Shown here piece after piece: positions 1-7,947 of a stretch of DNA of 17,531 bases. Numbering within the stretch: the stretch's first letter is position 1; every line of letters begins with the position of its first letter. Origin of the DNA: Halobacteria archaeon (GTDB taxonomy: Bacteria > Pseudomonadota > Gammaproteobacteria > UBA9214); NCBI GenBank assembly GCA_013041945.1, contig JABDRC010000030.1, positions 1 through 17,531 of the forward strand, given 5' to 3'. Both the position numbers and the translations under genes were made by a program. Below the pieces are notes generated by a model. It saw only the letters and a list, made by a program, of their open reading frames with translations. It had not been told where the DNA came from and made no database searches.

Positions 1-788
1 CACGCAAGCAGCAGTTACAGGAAAAGAACCTGGTCTCGCGCGAGGTCGTGGAACAGGCCGCCACGCATTCCCGGGAGGCGGCTGCGGAACTTCGCTCGGC
101 AGGTTTTGCGGTGGAAGTTGCACGCCATGAACTGGAAGCCGCGGAGACGGCACTGCAGTTCTCGATCGCCGGCAACGGCGAGGCGGCAACCGAAACGGTT
201 GCCATCAAGGCACCGATCAACAGCCGGGTGTTGCAGATTCATCACAAGAGCGAGGGCGTGCTGGTGACGGGCGAACCGCTGCTGGAAATCGGCGACCCGG
301 CAGCGCTGGAGGTAGCGGTGGATGTCCTGTCGGCGGATGCCGTGCGGATCCGGCCGGGTACCCGCGTACAGCTGTTACGCTGGGGTGGCCCGCGGTCGCT
401 GGATGCCGTGGTGCGGACGGTCGAGCCCACCGGCTTCACGCATATCTCGGCGCTGGGCGTGGAGGAACAGCGCGTCTGGGTCATCGCCGATCTGGTTTCG
501 CCGCGCAAGCACTGGGAACAACTGGGTGATGGTTACCGGGTCGAGGCACACTTCATTCTCTGGGAAGCTGAAGATGTGCTGCAGATCCCCACCAGCGCCC
601 TGTTCCGGCAGGATGGCAGCTGGGCGGTATTCGTGATCGACGCCGGCAAGGCACGCCTCACCCCGGTTTCCACGGGGCAAGATAACGGCCTGATCACCGA
701 AGTGCTGGACGGCCTCGCAGAAGGCGCATGGGTGATTCTGCATCCGGATGACCGCATTGAAGACGGCGTGCGGGTTACAGCACAATAA
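1..788 (+). CDS. Periplasmic adaptor subunit of an efflux pump, HlyD/RND type (5' end outside window)
   Basis: The reading frame is open from base 3 to the TAA at 786-788, giving about 261 C-terminal residues; the start and any signal peptide lie upstream. The first ~50 residues are a charged Ala/Glu-rich helix typical of the coiled-coil hairpin of membrane fusion proteins. A lipoyl-like segment follows (APINSRVLQIHHKSEGVLVTG), then a beta-barrel region with PGTRVQLLRWGG, then a membrane-proximal part with the family phrase IPTSALFRQDGSWAVFV. Such adaptors bridge an inner-membrane ABC or RND transporter and an outer-membrane channel. The transporter itself is not in the window, so substrate and transporter class cannot be told. 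The gene converges on batD with 138 bases between the stops. Confidence 0.85.
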   Translation, partial: RKQQLQEKNLVSREVVEQAATHSREAAAELRSAGFAVEVARHELEAAETALQFSIAGNGEAATETVAIKAPINSRVLQIHHKSEGVLVTGEPLLEIGDPAALEVAVDVLSADAVRIRPGTRVQLLRWGGPRSLDAVVRTVEPTGFTHISALGVEEQRVWVIADLVSPRKHWEQLGDGYRVEAHFILWEAEDVLQIPTSALFRQDGSWAVFVIDAGKARLTPVSTGQDNGLITEVLDGLAEGAWVILHPDDRIEDGVRVTAQ

Positions 789-926
789 GATACCCGGATT
801 CCCTGCCCCGTCATTGCGCAGGAATGATAAAACTCCGGCGTGTATTCGCAACTATCGACGAGGGCTTCGGGAACCGGTCAGCCCTGTTGTCGGCGGCTAC
901 GAAAAAAGCCTTGCCGCCGGAAGTAT
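789..926. other. Convergent intergenic spacer, no clear terminator
   Basis: This spacer separates the convergent adaptor and batD stops. The only structure seen is a 7-bp inverted repeat (CGGCGGC/GCCGCCG on the minus strand) spanning roughly 891-920, with a T-rich stretch inside the loop rather than after the stem. It does not look like a standard intrinsic terminator for either gene. Confidence 0.4.
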
Positions 927-2627
927 TTACATTGCACGCGGGTTCAGTACAGGCAGCACGGCCCTTCTGCGCCGGACAACCGAGCGACGTCGGCGTAACA
1001 GGCGGGGACGCAGTTGTTGCGTGAGATCCTGTTGCCATGCCGGGAAGTCCAGCTCACTACCACCATAGATGGCATTATCCATAGAGCGAGTCAGGGCGCG
1101 CAGTTTGGCGGGTTCGGCCTGCGGGCTTACCTCGATGATTTTCTCGGTAATCTGCGAAAGCGGTGCATTCTCGCTGATATTGAGGTGCCGGCATACGCGC
1201 GACCTGAACTGTACACACCAGGCCTTCGGGTCGTCCACGCCGGACTGGCAACGCGTACACATCCAGAGCTTGATTGACCTGGGCATCAGCATGACAAACC
1301 CCATGCGCAAACGCTGCAGGTGAACCGACGGAGACAGGCGGATTCCGGCACGACCGGCATGCTCCGCCACTCGCTGTCCCAGCGACGAGAGCCGTGCAGC
1401 AGCAGACGACAGCAGCCTGCGGGTTCCCTGCCAGGCACCCAGCCAGTAGCCTGCAATCAGGGAAAGTACGATAACCAGCGGGGCCCAGAACAGCATCTGG
1501 GACAGGGAATATTTACCGGCAGCCTGCCCTGTCGTCTGTCCCTTGCCGCCAGCGCTGGCTGCATGTGCGAATGGCAGTTCCACGAGTTTGGCAGAATGCG
1601 AATCGACATCCCACCACGCAACGGTAACCTCGGGGAGACGAACCCAGCCGTCTTCAAGCGGAATGATCGTGTAGGTTTCCTTGCGACTGCCGGTGAGTTT
1701 GTTACCACGCGCAGTTATGCCGTTTGTGAGCGTGGTTGAGTCACGGTAGATCCTGTATTGCGTGCTTTCAAGCTGTCCGGCCAGCGACGGGAGCTGGTTG
1801 CCGAGTGCGCCTGTTGCCACCAGCTCCAGCTCCAGGGTGACAGGCTCGCCGGCCTTGACCGGCCCGCTTTGCGGTAAATTGGCATGCATTTTCAGATCAT
1901 GCAATGGCAGCCAGGGATTGACAGCGGCATCGGCCGGTCGAATCTCCAGTGTCAGGTCAGAACTGGCGGCGATATTAAAACTGCGGGCGGACGATGCAGC
2001 CGGCATGCCCGGGCCTGTGCGCTGCTGCCGGCTGTTCGCAGGTGTGCCGTAAAAGCGAATTGCCGGAATAACGATCTCGCCTGATCTCAGCGGCATCAGT
2101 TTGTAACGGAAAGTGTTGACGATTTGCTGCTGTTTGTTTGGTCCGTTTTTTCGTGCGCTGACTACAGGGCCGTCAATCTGCTCCAGCACGGCGCCTTCGA
2201 TGCGCGGCAGCTCCGCACCCAGTGTCTTGAGGTTGCCGCTGCTTACAACGCGCGCCGTGTAGATAATATTCTGCTGCTCGTAGAACACCGAGCCCTCTAC
2301 CTCAATCTCGACCTTTGGCTGACCGGACATTCCGGTAGCGTAACTGGCTGGTTGCGTTGCAGCCCAGCCGGTGTCGGGTGCGGCGCCCGGATAGTAATTG
2401 CCTTGCGGTGGTGGCGGTGGCGGTTGATATTGTGGTGCAGGCTTGGTGGCCGCGATATTACCCCAGGGACGGTTGGTGGTAATGCCAGGGTCATTTCTGA
2501 ATGACTGGCTGTTGCCATTCAATGGCTTGTTGTTGCCGGCAGAAAAACCCATTGCATGGGCTTGCGCGGTCAGGAAACTTGCCAGAAGGCAGATAATGTA
2601 CGGGCTTGACGTGTTGAATCGACTCAA
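927..2627 (-). CDS. batD: BatD-like periplasmic/membrane protein of the aerotolerance operon
   Basis: 566 residues, last gene of the minus-strand operon. The start is TTG at 2625-2627; it is preferred because a GAGGGGG ribosome site lies 7 bases upstream and the first ~25 residues form a signal peptide ending AQAHA. A Pro/Gln-rich linker (about 45-80, with PPPPPP) precedes the beta-rich BatD region beginning near PKVEIEVEGSVFYEQQ. One membrane helix follows at about 378-400 (FWAPLVIVLSLIAGYWLGAW), then a cytoplasmic tail. The tail carries four cysteines, C457, C460, C471 and C479, and ends in an Arg-rich segment (LLRRRRSVVRRRR). BatD proteins accompany VWA proteins and MoxR in many bacteria; their biochemical role is not settled. 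The gene lies 63 bases after batC, the largest gap inside the operon. Confidence 0.85.
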   Translation of the reverse strand: MSRFNTSSPYIICLLASFLTAQAHAMGFSAGNNKPLNGNSQSFRNDPGITTNRPWGNIAATKPAPQYQPPPPPPQGNYYPGAAPDTGWAATQPASYATGMSGQPKVEIEVEGSVFYEQQNIIYTARVVSSGNLKTLGAELPRIEGAVLEQIDGPVVSARKNGPNKQQQIVNTFRYKLMPLRSGEIVIPAIRFYGTPANSRQQRTGPGMPAASSARSFNIAASSDLTLEIRPADAAVNPWLPLHDLKMHANLPQSGPVKAGEPVTLELELVATGALGNQLPSLAGQLESTQYRIYRDSTTLTNGITARGNKLTGSRKETYTIIPLEDGWVRLPEVTVAWWDVDSHSAKLVELPFAHAASAGGKGQTTGQAAGKYSLSQMLFWAPLVIVLSLIAGYWLGAWQGTRRLLSSAAARLSSLGQRVAEHAGRAGIRLSPSVHLQRLRMGFVMLMPRSIKLWMCTRCQSGVDDPKAWCVQFRSRVCRHLNISENAPLSQITEKIIEVSPQAEPAKLRALTRSMDNAIYGGSELDFPAWQQDLTQQLRPRLLRRRRSVVRRRRAVLPVLNPRAM

Positions 2628-2634
2628 GTGATTG

Positions 2635-2641
2635 CCCCCTC
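2635..2641 (-). promoter_or_regulatory. Ribosome binding site deciding the batD TTG start
   Basis: The minus strand reads GAGGGGG, 7 bases before the TTG at 2627. No ATG precedes the signal peptide in this frame, so this site supports the TTG start. Confidence 0.6.
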
Positions 2642-2690
2642 GTTGTTACTGTAATACAGACTTCGACCACTCAGGTCCGGGTGTCGATCG

Positions 2691-4289
2691 TCACCATGGC
2701 CGCGTTTCCAGCAGCCGGCGGCGATTGCGGTACAGCGCCTGCTGCTCCTCTATCCTGAACTGGTTCAGCAACAGGTAGGCCGGATCACCTTCGATCTGTT
2801 CCAGCCATTGTTCCATCACGGCCATTGATACACCGGTACCCGGCAGCGCCTCCTCGTCCGGCAAGCCGGGCTCGGATGCATCCGGGTCGATTTCACCCAG
2901 CCCGGCCTCCATCTGGTCGAAACGATCGACCGCCTGGCTGGCCGCCGTGTCTTCTTCCGATATATCGCTGGGCAGGCCATCCGAGTCGGCTGATGCGGTG
3001 CCGGCCTCCGGCGTATCCTGTTCTTCCTCTCCTCCGGGAGTCTCTTCGGTATCGCCCTGATCGGCGCCCTCATTAGTATCATCTATATCGAGATTATCAT
3101 CATTTTGAGCTGATTGCTCGTCCAGGTCACCCATATCTTGCTGATTATCAGGTGATTCAGTCTCTTCCTCGCCCTGCTCCCCGTCCCGGGATTCCTGCTC
3201 CGGGGCACCTTCCGAGGCATCCTGATCATCCTGCTCATCACCTCCAGCCTCCTGGCTGTCCGGCTGCTCTTCGCCGGCCGCTTCCTCGGAACTGCTATCC
3301 TCCTGATCACCCTCGGATTCCTGGCTGTCCTCCTGCTCCTCGCCAGCGGCTTCCTGGCTTTCGTCCTGTTCTTCACCGGCCGACTCCTCGGCATCCTGTT
3401 GCTGGCTGCCAGCCTGATCCGCATCCTGCTCCTGCTCGCCGGAGGATTCCTCCGATTCCTGTTCCTGCTCGCCCGAGGACTCCTCCGACTCCTGCTCCTG
3501 CTCCCCGGAGGATTCTTCGGATTCCTGCTCCTGGTCACCGGATGACTGCTCGGATTCCTGCTCCTGCTCGCCCGAGGATTCTTCCGATTCCTGCTCCTGC
3601 TCGCCCGAGGATTCCTCCGATTCCTGCTCCTGCTCCCCCGAGGACTCCTCCGACTCCTGCTCCTGCTCGCCGGAGGATTCTTCGGACTCCTGCTCCTGCT
3701 CGCCCGAGGATTCTTCGGATTCCTGCTCTTCCTCGCCCGAGGATTCTTCCGACTCCTGCTCCTGCTCCGATGATTCTTCCGATTCCTGCTGTTCCTCCTC
3801 CTGCTGTTCTTCTTCCTCCTGCTGTTCTTCTTCCTCTTGCTGTTCCTCTTCCTCCGGCTGTTCTTCCTGCTGCAGGTCTTCTTCCGTCAGGGACTGCTCC
3901 AGTATTCTCTTTACCAGCCCGAGATTGTGTTGCGTGTCCTCGTCATCCGGACGCAGTGCCAGCGCAGCCTGGTAGGCATCAACTGCACCCTCGTAGTCAC
4001 TGCGCTTGTAACGGCTGTTACCCAGGTTATACAGCGCATCCGGCTTTACATCCTCACGCTCGACACTTTCGAAGGCCTCGCCGGCCTCGGTGTAACGCCC
4101 CGCACGGTAGAGTGCGACCCCGCGCCGGTAAGTATCGTTGAAGCCATCAGCAGCCTCAGCGTACTCGCCTGCCTGGTATTGATTTGCTGCATCCTGCTCC
4201 GCATTCCTGAACCAGGACGCGTCGACCATCGCAACCTGGACAGACAGGGTGAGGAATAGCCCGATCCGCGTCGCTATGCAGCGCGTCAT
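2691..4289 (-). CDS. batC: BatC-like TPR protein with a long acidic repeat region
   Basis: 532 residues. The ATG overlaps the batB stop (ATGA), so translation is likely coupled. A signal peptide covers about 1-25. Two or three TPR-like segments follow (GVALYRAGRYTEAGEAF and ALYNLGNSRYKRSDYEGAVDAY, ~50-125), which is the conserved core of BatC or TPR-VWA proteins. Residues ~140-450 are extremely rich in Glu, Gln, Ser and Asp: first EEEEQQ units, then eleven copies of ESEESSGEQEQ, then degenerate acidic sequence. A conserved-looking C-terminus returns (AVMEQWLEQIEGDPAYLL, then FRIEEQQALYRNRR); related VWA-TPR proteins end in a similar motif. By analogy it sits in the periplasm and contacts BatA/BatB. 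The acidic region is probably disordered and could bind cations; that is inference. Confidence 0.85.
   Translation of the reverse strand: MTRCIATRIGLFLTLSVQVAMVDASWFRNAEQDAANQYQAGEYAEAADGFNDTYRRGVALYRAGRYTEAGEAFESVEREDVKPDALYNLGNSRYKRSDYEGAVDAYQAALALRPDDEDTQHNLGLVKRILEQSLTEEDLQQEEQPEEEEQQEEEEQQEEEEQQEEEQQESEESSEQEQESEESSGEEEQESEESSGEQEQESEESSGEQEQESEESSGEQEQESEESSGEQEQESEESSGEQEQESEQSSGDQEQESEESSGEQEQESEESSGEQEQESEESSGEQEQDADQAGSQQQDAEESAGEEQDESQEAAGEEQEDSQESEGDQEDSSSEEAAGEEQPDSQEAGGDEQDDQDASEGAPEQESRDGEQGEEETESPDNQQDMGDLDEQSAQNDDNLDIDDTNEGADQGDTEETPGGEEEQDTPEAGTASADSDGLPSDISEEDTAASQAVDRFDQMEAGLGEIDPDASEPGLPDEEALPGTGVSMAVMEQWLEQIEGDPAYLLLNQFRIEEQQALYRNRRRLLETRPW
3426..3785 (-). repeat. 33-bp minisatellite, 11 tandem copies inside batC
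   Basis: Ten 33-bp units (from 3426) and one 30-bp unit (3756-3785) run head to tail without a gap. Each encodes a version of ESEESSGEQEQ. Variants are EEEQ in the copy at 3723, EQSSGDQ in the copy at 3525, and a two-residue-shifted, one-codon-shorter copy at 3756. All changes keep the frame. Codon third positions vary between copies, so the array is not a single very recent expansion. Confidence 0.95.
3786..3854 (-). repeat. Short EEEEQQ-coding repeats inside batC
   Basis: Immediately next to the 33-bp array are one 15-bp and three 18-bp units of CTG/CTC/TTC codons on the plus strand, encoding EEEQQ and EEEEQQ. Together with the larger array this forms the acidic linker after the TPR part. 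Confidence 0.85.
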
Positions 4290-5329
4290 GATTTGCGTAC
4301 CAGGTGGGCCGGCATGGTGCGCCGGAACAGAGGCAGCAATAGCAGCGAAGCGATCCCTGCAAGCCAGTAGAAGCGTTCATTCCAGACCCGTGTGCGTTCA
4401 TCGGCATCGTCATCGGGTAGCGCCTGCGCCTTGACCTCCGCGAGTATCCGCTCGGTATCACGCTGGCGGAAATCGGCGCGCTGGTAGATGCCGCCACCGG
4501 CGGCTGCCATCGACTTGAGTAGCGGCTCATTCAGGGCTGATCTTACCGGCTTGCCGTCCCTGCCGAGAATCCAGGATTCGTTCTTGCCTGGCACGGTTTT
4601 TCCCTCGGTTGTACCGATACCGAGCACATGCGTGCGAACGCCGGCTGCAGAATAAGTTTGCAGTTTCTGCGTCAGGTCCGGTTCATCGAAGTCACCATCT
4701 GTGATGATCAACAGCGAATTGACACTGTTCACGGGCTGACCGGCAAGCAGTTCGCCCGCGCGGTCAAGTGCAAACGTCAGCCGACTGCCCTGCAGTTGCA
4801 CCAGATCGCTGCTGAGTACCGGCAATACACGGCGTATGCTGTTCATGTCTTCGGTGACCGGGGCAACGACATGGGCAATCGAGGCAAAACCGATGACACC
4901 GATACGGATACCCCGGTTTTGCTCCAGCAGGTCGGCCAGTTCCTGCTGTGCACGCGTCAGTCGCGTGGGCTGAACGTCGGTCACGTCCATGGAACGCGAG
5001 ATGTCGAACAGCACCACCAGGTTGGTGCCGGGACGGAACAGCTGCACATCGGTGAAATCCCATCGCGGTCCCGCCATGGCCAGCACCAGGAGCAACCAGA
5101 CAGATCCCCATTGCCCGTATCGCCGCCATTGTTTCGTGACAGAAGCTTCGGACTGGCCCAGCAGGTGCGGCAACAGGTGACTGTCTGCGTATTGCCGCAG
5201 ACGCTCGTTACGCCTGGAAAGATTTCGCGTGAACAGCAGCCATATGGCCACCGGAATGCACAGCAGCAAGGCCCACAACCATGCCGGCTGGCTGAAATGA
5301 AAGGCGTTCAGCAACTCAGCCATCGGCAT
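4286..5329 (-). CDS. batB: BatB: membrane-anchored von Willebrand factor A protein
   Basis: 347 residues. Two membrane helices lie near the N-terminus (about 17-33 and 74-88) and one near the C-terminus (FYWLAGIASLLLLPLF). The VWA domain between them has an intact metal-ion-dependent adhesion site: DISRS at 109-113, and the later Asp in IITDGDFD. The gene overlaps the batA end by 14 bases from its first ATG (5327-5329); a second ATG two codons later (5321-5323) would also fit. It is followed by batC with an ATGA overlap. BatB proteins are taken to display a VWA domain at the membrane and to bind partner proteins through the metal site; MoxR probably acts on the complex. Confidence 0.9.
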   Translation of the reverse strand: MPMAELLNAFHFSQPAWLWALLLCIPVAIWLLFTRNLSRRNERLRQYADSHLLPHLLGQSEASVTKQWRRYGQWGSVWLLLVLAMAGPRWDFTDVQLFRPGTNLVVLFDISRSMDVTDVQPTRLTRAQQELADLLEQNRGIRIGVIGFASIAHVVAPVTEDMNSIRRVLPVLSSDLVQLQGSRLTFALDRAGELLAGQPVNSVNSLLIITDGDFDEPDLTQKLQTYSAAGVRTHVLGIGTTEGKTVPGKNESWILGRDGKPVRSALNEPLLKSMAAAGGGIYQRADFRQRDTERILAEVKAQALPDDDADERTRVWNERFYWLAGIASLLLLPLFRRTMPAHLVRKS

Positions 5330-6353
5330 GCCTCGTCAGCCATGCGCGTGGAATTCCGTCCGGGAACATGCCCAGCAGGAACACCAGCAGCAGGGCCAGG
5401 CCAAGCGGCCAGCGATACAGTGGCCGTGGAATCATGACCGTGCGGGATTCGGCCTGCGTTTTCTCCAGCGTATCGATCTGCCGGTATATCTTCTCGAGCG
5501 CCCCGGTGTCCGTTGCCCGGAAGTAGGCCCCGCCGGTGACCTTCGCCACATTGGTCAGCAGGTCCTCATCGATCTCCATCTCGACCTGCTTCAGCCGGCC
5601 ATCCTCGTAAAACGGCACCAGACCCTTGCTGCCCACGCCAATCGTGTAGATACGGATCCCCTCGTGCGCGGCGAGTTTTGCAGCCAGCATCGGGGGCAGG
5701 CTGCCCTCGGTATTTTCACCATCGGTAACCAGTATGAGCACGCGCGAGCCCTCCGGGCGCTCGCGCAGTTTTTTCACGCCGAGGCCGATGGCATCGCCAA
5801 TGGCCGTGCCATCACCCGCCATGCGCGAGACCACGCCGTCCAGCAGACTTTGCAAGGCCTGCATGTCGAGCGTCATGGGCGAAAGCACGAAGGCCTGACT
5901 GCCGAATACGACAATACCGATACGATCACCGTCCCGCGCCTTGATGAAGCGCGCCAGCACACCCTTGATAACCGCCATGCGCGTAACCTGCCGGCCCTGG
6001 ACGGTAAAATCCAGCGCTTCCATGGAACGCGAGGTATCGACGGCGAGCATCAGGTCATAGCCTTCGGTACGGATTTCCGTATAGGGCTCCAGCCATTGCG
6101 GCTGCATCAGGGCAATAACCAGGAACACCCATAACAGCGCCAGCACAGCGAGCTGCAGGCGACTGCCCGCATGCGTGAGCGAACGTGCCGCAACAAACGT
6201 CGAGGCCAAACGACCCAGTGCCGGATGCAGCAAGGTGGAATTGTCGCCGTGCGCGTAGGCATCAGTGGCGCCATGCGGGCGCGGCCAGAGCCAGCGAATC
6301 AGTAATGGCAGCGGCAGCAGTACGGCTGCCCATGGCCAGTCGAAACTAAACAT
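5316..6353 (-). CDS. batA: BatA: membrane-anchored von Willebrand factor A protein
   Basis: 345 residues, same architecture as BatB. Membrane helices are at about 6-23, 66-83 and near the C-terminus (WPLGLALLLVFLLGMFP). The VWA domain has DTSRS at 106-110, then GDRIGIVVFGSQAF, SPMT and LVTDGENTEG, so the metal site looks complete. The ATG at 6351-6353 lies 8 bases inside the end of the DUF4381 gene, and its own stop overlaps batB. Having batA and batB side by side is the usual arrangement; they are likely paralogues that pair in the membrane. Confidence 0.92.
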   Translation of the reverse strand: MFSFDWPWAAVLLPLPLLIRWLWPRPHGATDAYAHGDNSTLLHPALGRLASTFVAARSLTHAGSRLQLAVLALLWVFLVIALMQPQWLEPYTEIRTEGYDLMLAVDTSRSMEALDFTVQGRQVTRMAVIKGVLARFIKARDGDRIGIVVFGSQAFVLSPMTLDMQALQSLLDGVVSRMAGDGTAIGDAIGLGVKKLRERPEGSRVLILVTDGENTEGSLPPMLAAKLAAHEGIRIYTIGVGSKGLVPFYEDGRLKQVEMEIDEDLLTNVAKVTGGAYFRATDTGALEKIYRQIDTLEKTQAESRTVMIPRPLYRWPLGLALLLVFLLGMFPDGIPRAWLTRHADG

Positions 6354-6993
6354 GGGTCGCCCCGCCCGCCCTGCTTGTGCCCGGTATACGAATCTTTTTC
6401 AGCCACCGGGGTACCGGTATATTTGCCAGCCACCGGGGTACCGGGATCTTTCCCAGCCACCGGGGAACCGGGATTTTTTTCAGCCACTGCATACCCGGCG
6501 CAGTGTCCACCTCCGGCGTGGTATCGACCCAGCGCATGGCGGCGCTTATCAGGCGCATGACCTCATTGCGTTTCACTGCAATTTCCGGCGGCATATACGG
6601 GGCTTGCAGCAGCACCACGGCGCCTTTCGACCATTTGAAGCCGTTCCTGTCGTCCTGTTCGAGCCAGGCAAGCCAGGCTTCACCCGCAAGTCCGGCGGCC
6701 TGGTCACGGCCACTGCGTGCGATCGCTATGCGGCGCAGCAGGATCGAGAGCTGACCGGCCACATCGCGCGGATCGCCCTTGCGTAATGCCTTTTTCAGAT
6801 CCCGCAGCTGACGGCGCGCATCACCGCGCCAGCCGGGCATGAGGCCGCTGTAGCGAATCAAATAACGCATCCCGGCAAGCAACAGCACCAGCACGATAAT
6901 ACCGATGACCCACCACCAGCCCGGCGCCAGTGGCAACCAGGGGACGGCGTCGAGGTCATGGATATCGCGTAATATATTGTCGGCGTCCTGCAT
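6346..6993 (-). CDS. DUF4381 family membrane protein with C-terminal Trp/Pro repeats
   Basis: 215 residues. A short N-terminal part (MQDADNILRDIHDLDAVPWLPLAPGWWW) leads into one membrane helix (about 26-45), then a soluble helical domain with LSILLRRIAIAR and LAWLEQDD, as in DUF4381 proteins encoded between DUF58 and batA genes. The ATG is 5 bases after the DUF58 stop. The unusual part is the end: from residue ~163 the chain repeats a 9-residue unit, IPVPRWL with two variable residues, three times nearly perfectly, with a diverged unit on either side. The function of DUF4381 is unknown; context places it in the MoxR-Bat membrane complex. Confidence 0.85.
   Translation of the reverse strand: MQDADNILRDIHDLDAVPWLPLAPGWWWVIGIIVLVLLLAGMRYLIRYSGLMPGWRGDARRQLRDLKKALRKGDPRDVAGQLSILLRRIAIARSGRDQAAGLAGEAWLAWLEQDDRNGFKWSKGAVVLLQAPYMPPEIAVKRNEVMRLISAAMRWVDTTPEVDTAPGMQWLKKIPVPRWLGKIPVPRWLANIPVPRWLKKIRIPGTSRAGGATHV
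6373..6507 (-). repeat. 27-bp tandem repeat at the 3' end of the DUF4381 gene
   Basis: Units begin on the plus strand at 6400, 6427 and 6454 (each CAGCCACCGGGG...), exactly 27 bases apart. Diverged units occupy 6373-6399 and 6481-6507. The translated units in protein order are DTAPGMQWL, KKIPVPRWL, GKIPVPRWL, ANIPVPRWL and KKIRIPGTS. Confidence 0.92.
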
Positions 6994-6998
6994 CGTCT

Positions 6999-7910
6999 CT
7001 AGCGCCTCTCCGCGTATTGACGCAGACCTTCGATCAATGTCCGGTGTATTTCATCCGACGTGCTGACCGGGATCATGCCGAGCCCCAGGCGGTAGGTGAG
7101 CTGCTGCAATTCCTCGCGACGTTGCTCCCAGTCCTCGCGAAATGCCTGCCGACCGGCCTCATTGTCGGTATCCACCTCCAGCAGTTCGCCGGCGGCATTG
7201 GAGAAAATGACCGGACCCATGGCAGGCAGCTCATGGTCGGCGGGGTCATCCACCGGCAGCAGCACGACATCGTGGCGTTGTCTGAGACTGCCGAGAATGC
7301 GCTCCAGACCGGCGGTAACCTGGTTGAGCGGCGCGATAACGAATATCAAGGAACCGGTCGCCGCACCGCTGTCCAGGTGCTGCAGTGCCGACATCAACTG
7401 GGATTCATCCGTATCACCCTGTTCGATCGGTTCGGTCAGGGCGCGCAGCAGCTGCCACAGCCCGCGACGGCCGGGGGTGGCGCGATAATAGCGAATGCCG
7501 GTAGCCGGGTTGCCGAACAGCACGCCCCCGACGCGGTCGTGCTGCTTGTTGGCGGCCCAGCCGATCAGGGCTGCGCAACGCGCGGCCTGGATGGATTTGA
7601 AGGTGCCGCGGGTACCGAAGCTCATGTGCGGCCCGGTATCGACACACAGGATCACGTTACGCTGGCGTTCTTCCCGAAAGACCTTCAGATGCGGGACGTT
7701 GGTTCGGGCCGTTACCAGCCAGTCCATATTGCGGATATCGTCGCCTTCACGGTATTCGCGCACCTCATCGAAATCCAGCCCGGTGCCGCGAAACACGGAG
7801 GCATACAGACCGGTGAAGGTGGAATTGACCAGGTGATGGGCTGCCACGCCCAGGGTGTGTGCCTGATGGCGCAGTTCAAGCAGATCATCAAGCTGCGGGT
7901 GAAGACTCAT
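6999..7910 (-). CDS. DUF58 domain protein (VWA-like) of the MoxR operon
   Basis: 303 residues from the ATG at 7908-7910. A longer frame begins at 7991 inside moxR, but those 27 extra residues lack family character. The DUF58 signature is clear: GTGLDFDEVREYREGDDIR (about 42-60), MDW, then VPHLKVFREE. The VWA-like metal motif that follows is altered, DTGPH at 91-95 where family members usually have D-x-S-x-S. The gene sits 37 bases after the moxR stop and 5 bases before DUF4381. DUF58 proteins are almost always encoded next to MoxR ATPases and are regarded as their soluble partners. No strong ribosome site is seen before the ATG, which would fit coupled translation. Confidence 0.85.
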   Translation of the reverse strand: MSLHPQLDDLLELRHQAHTLGVAAHHLVNSTFTGLYASVFRGTGLDFDEVREYREGDDIRNMDWLVTARTNVPHLKVFREERQRNVILCVDTGPHMSFGTRGTFKSIQAARCAALIGWAANKQHDRVGGVLFGNPATGIRYYRATPGRRGLWQLLRALTEPIEQGDTDESQLMSALQHLDSGAATGSLIFVIAPLNQVTAGLERILGSLRQRHDVVLLPVDDPADHELPAMGPVIFSNAAGELLEVDTDNEAGRQAFREDWEQRREELQQLTYRLGLGMIPVSTSDEIHRTLIEGLRQYAERR

Positions 7911-7947
7911 CGACGACTGATGTTGACTGCGGGTTGTATCCCGTTCA

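Noticed and set aside
3426..3785. Regular repeat array considered as CRISPR
   Set aside because: The 33-bp units are contiguous without spacers and are translated in frame inside batC.
3152..4141. Long plus-strand open frame rich in Pro/Arg opposite batC
   Set aside because: It is the mirror of the repetitive Glu/Ser/Gln coding tract; repeats without stops on one strand leave the other open. It has no recognisable domain or ribosome site, and the minus frame carries clear TPR and C-terminal motifs.
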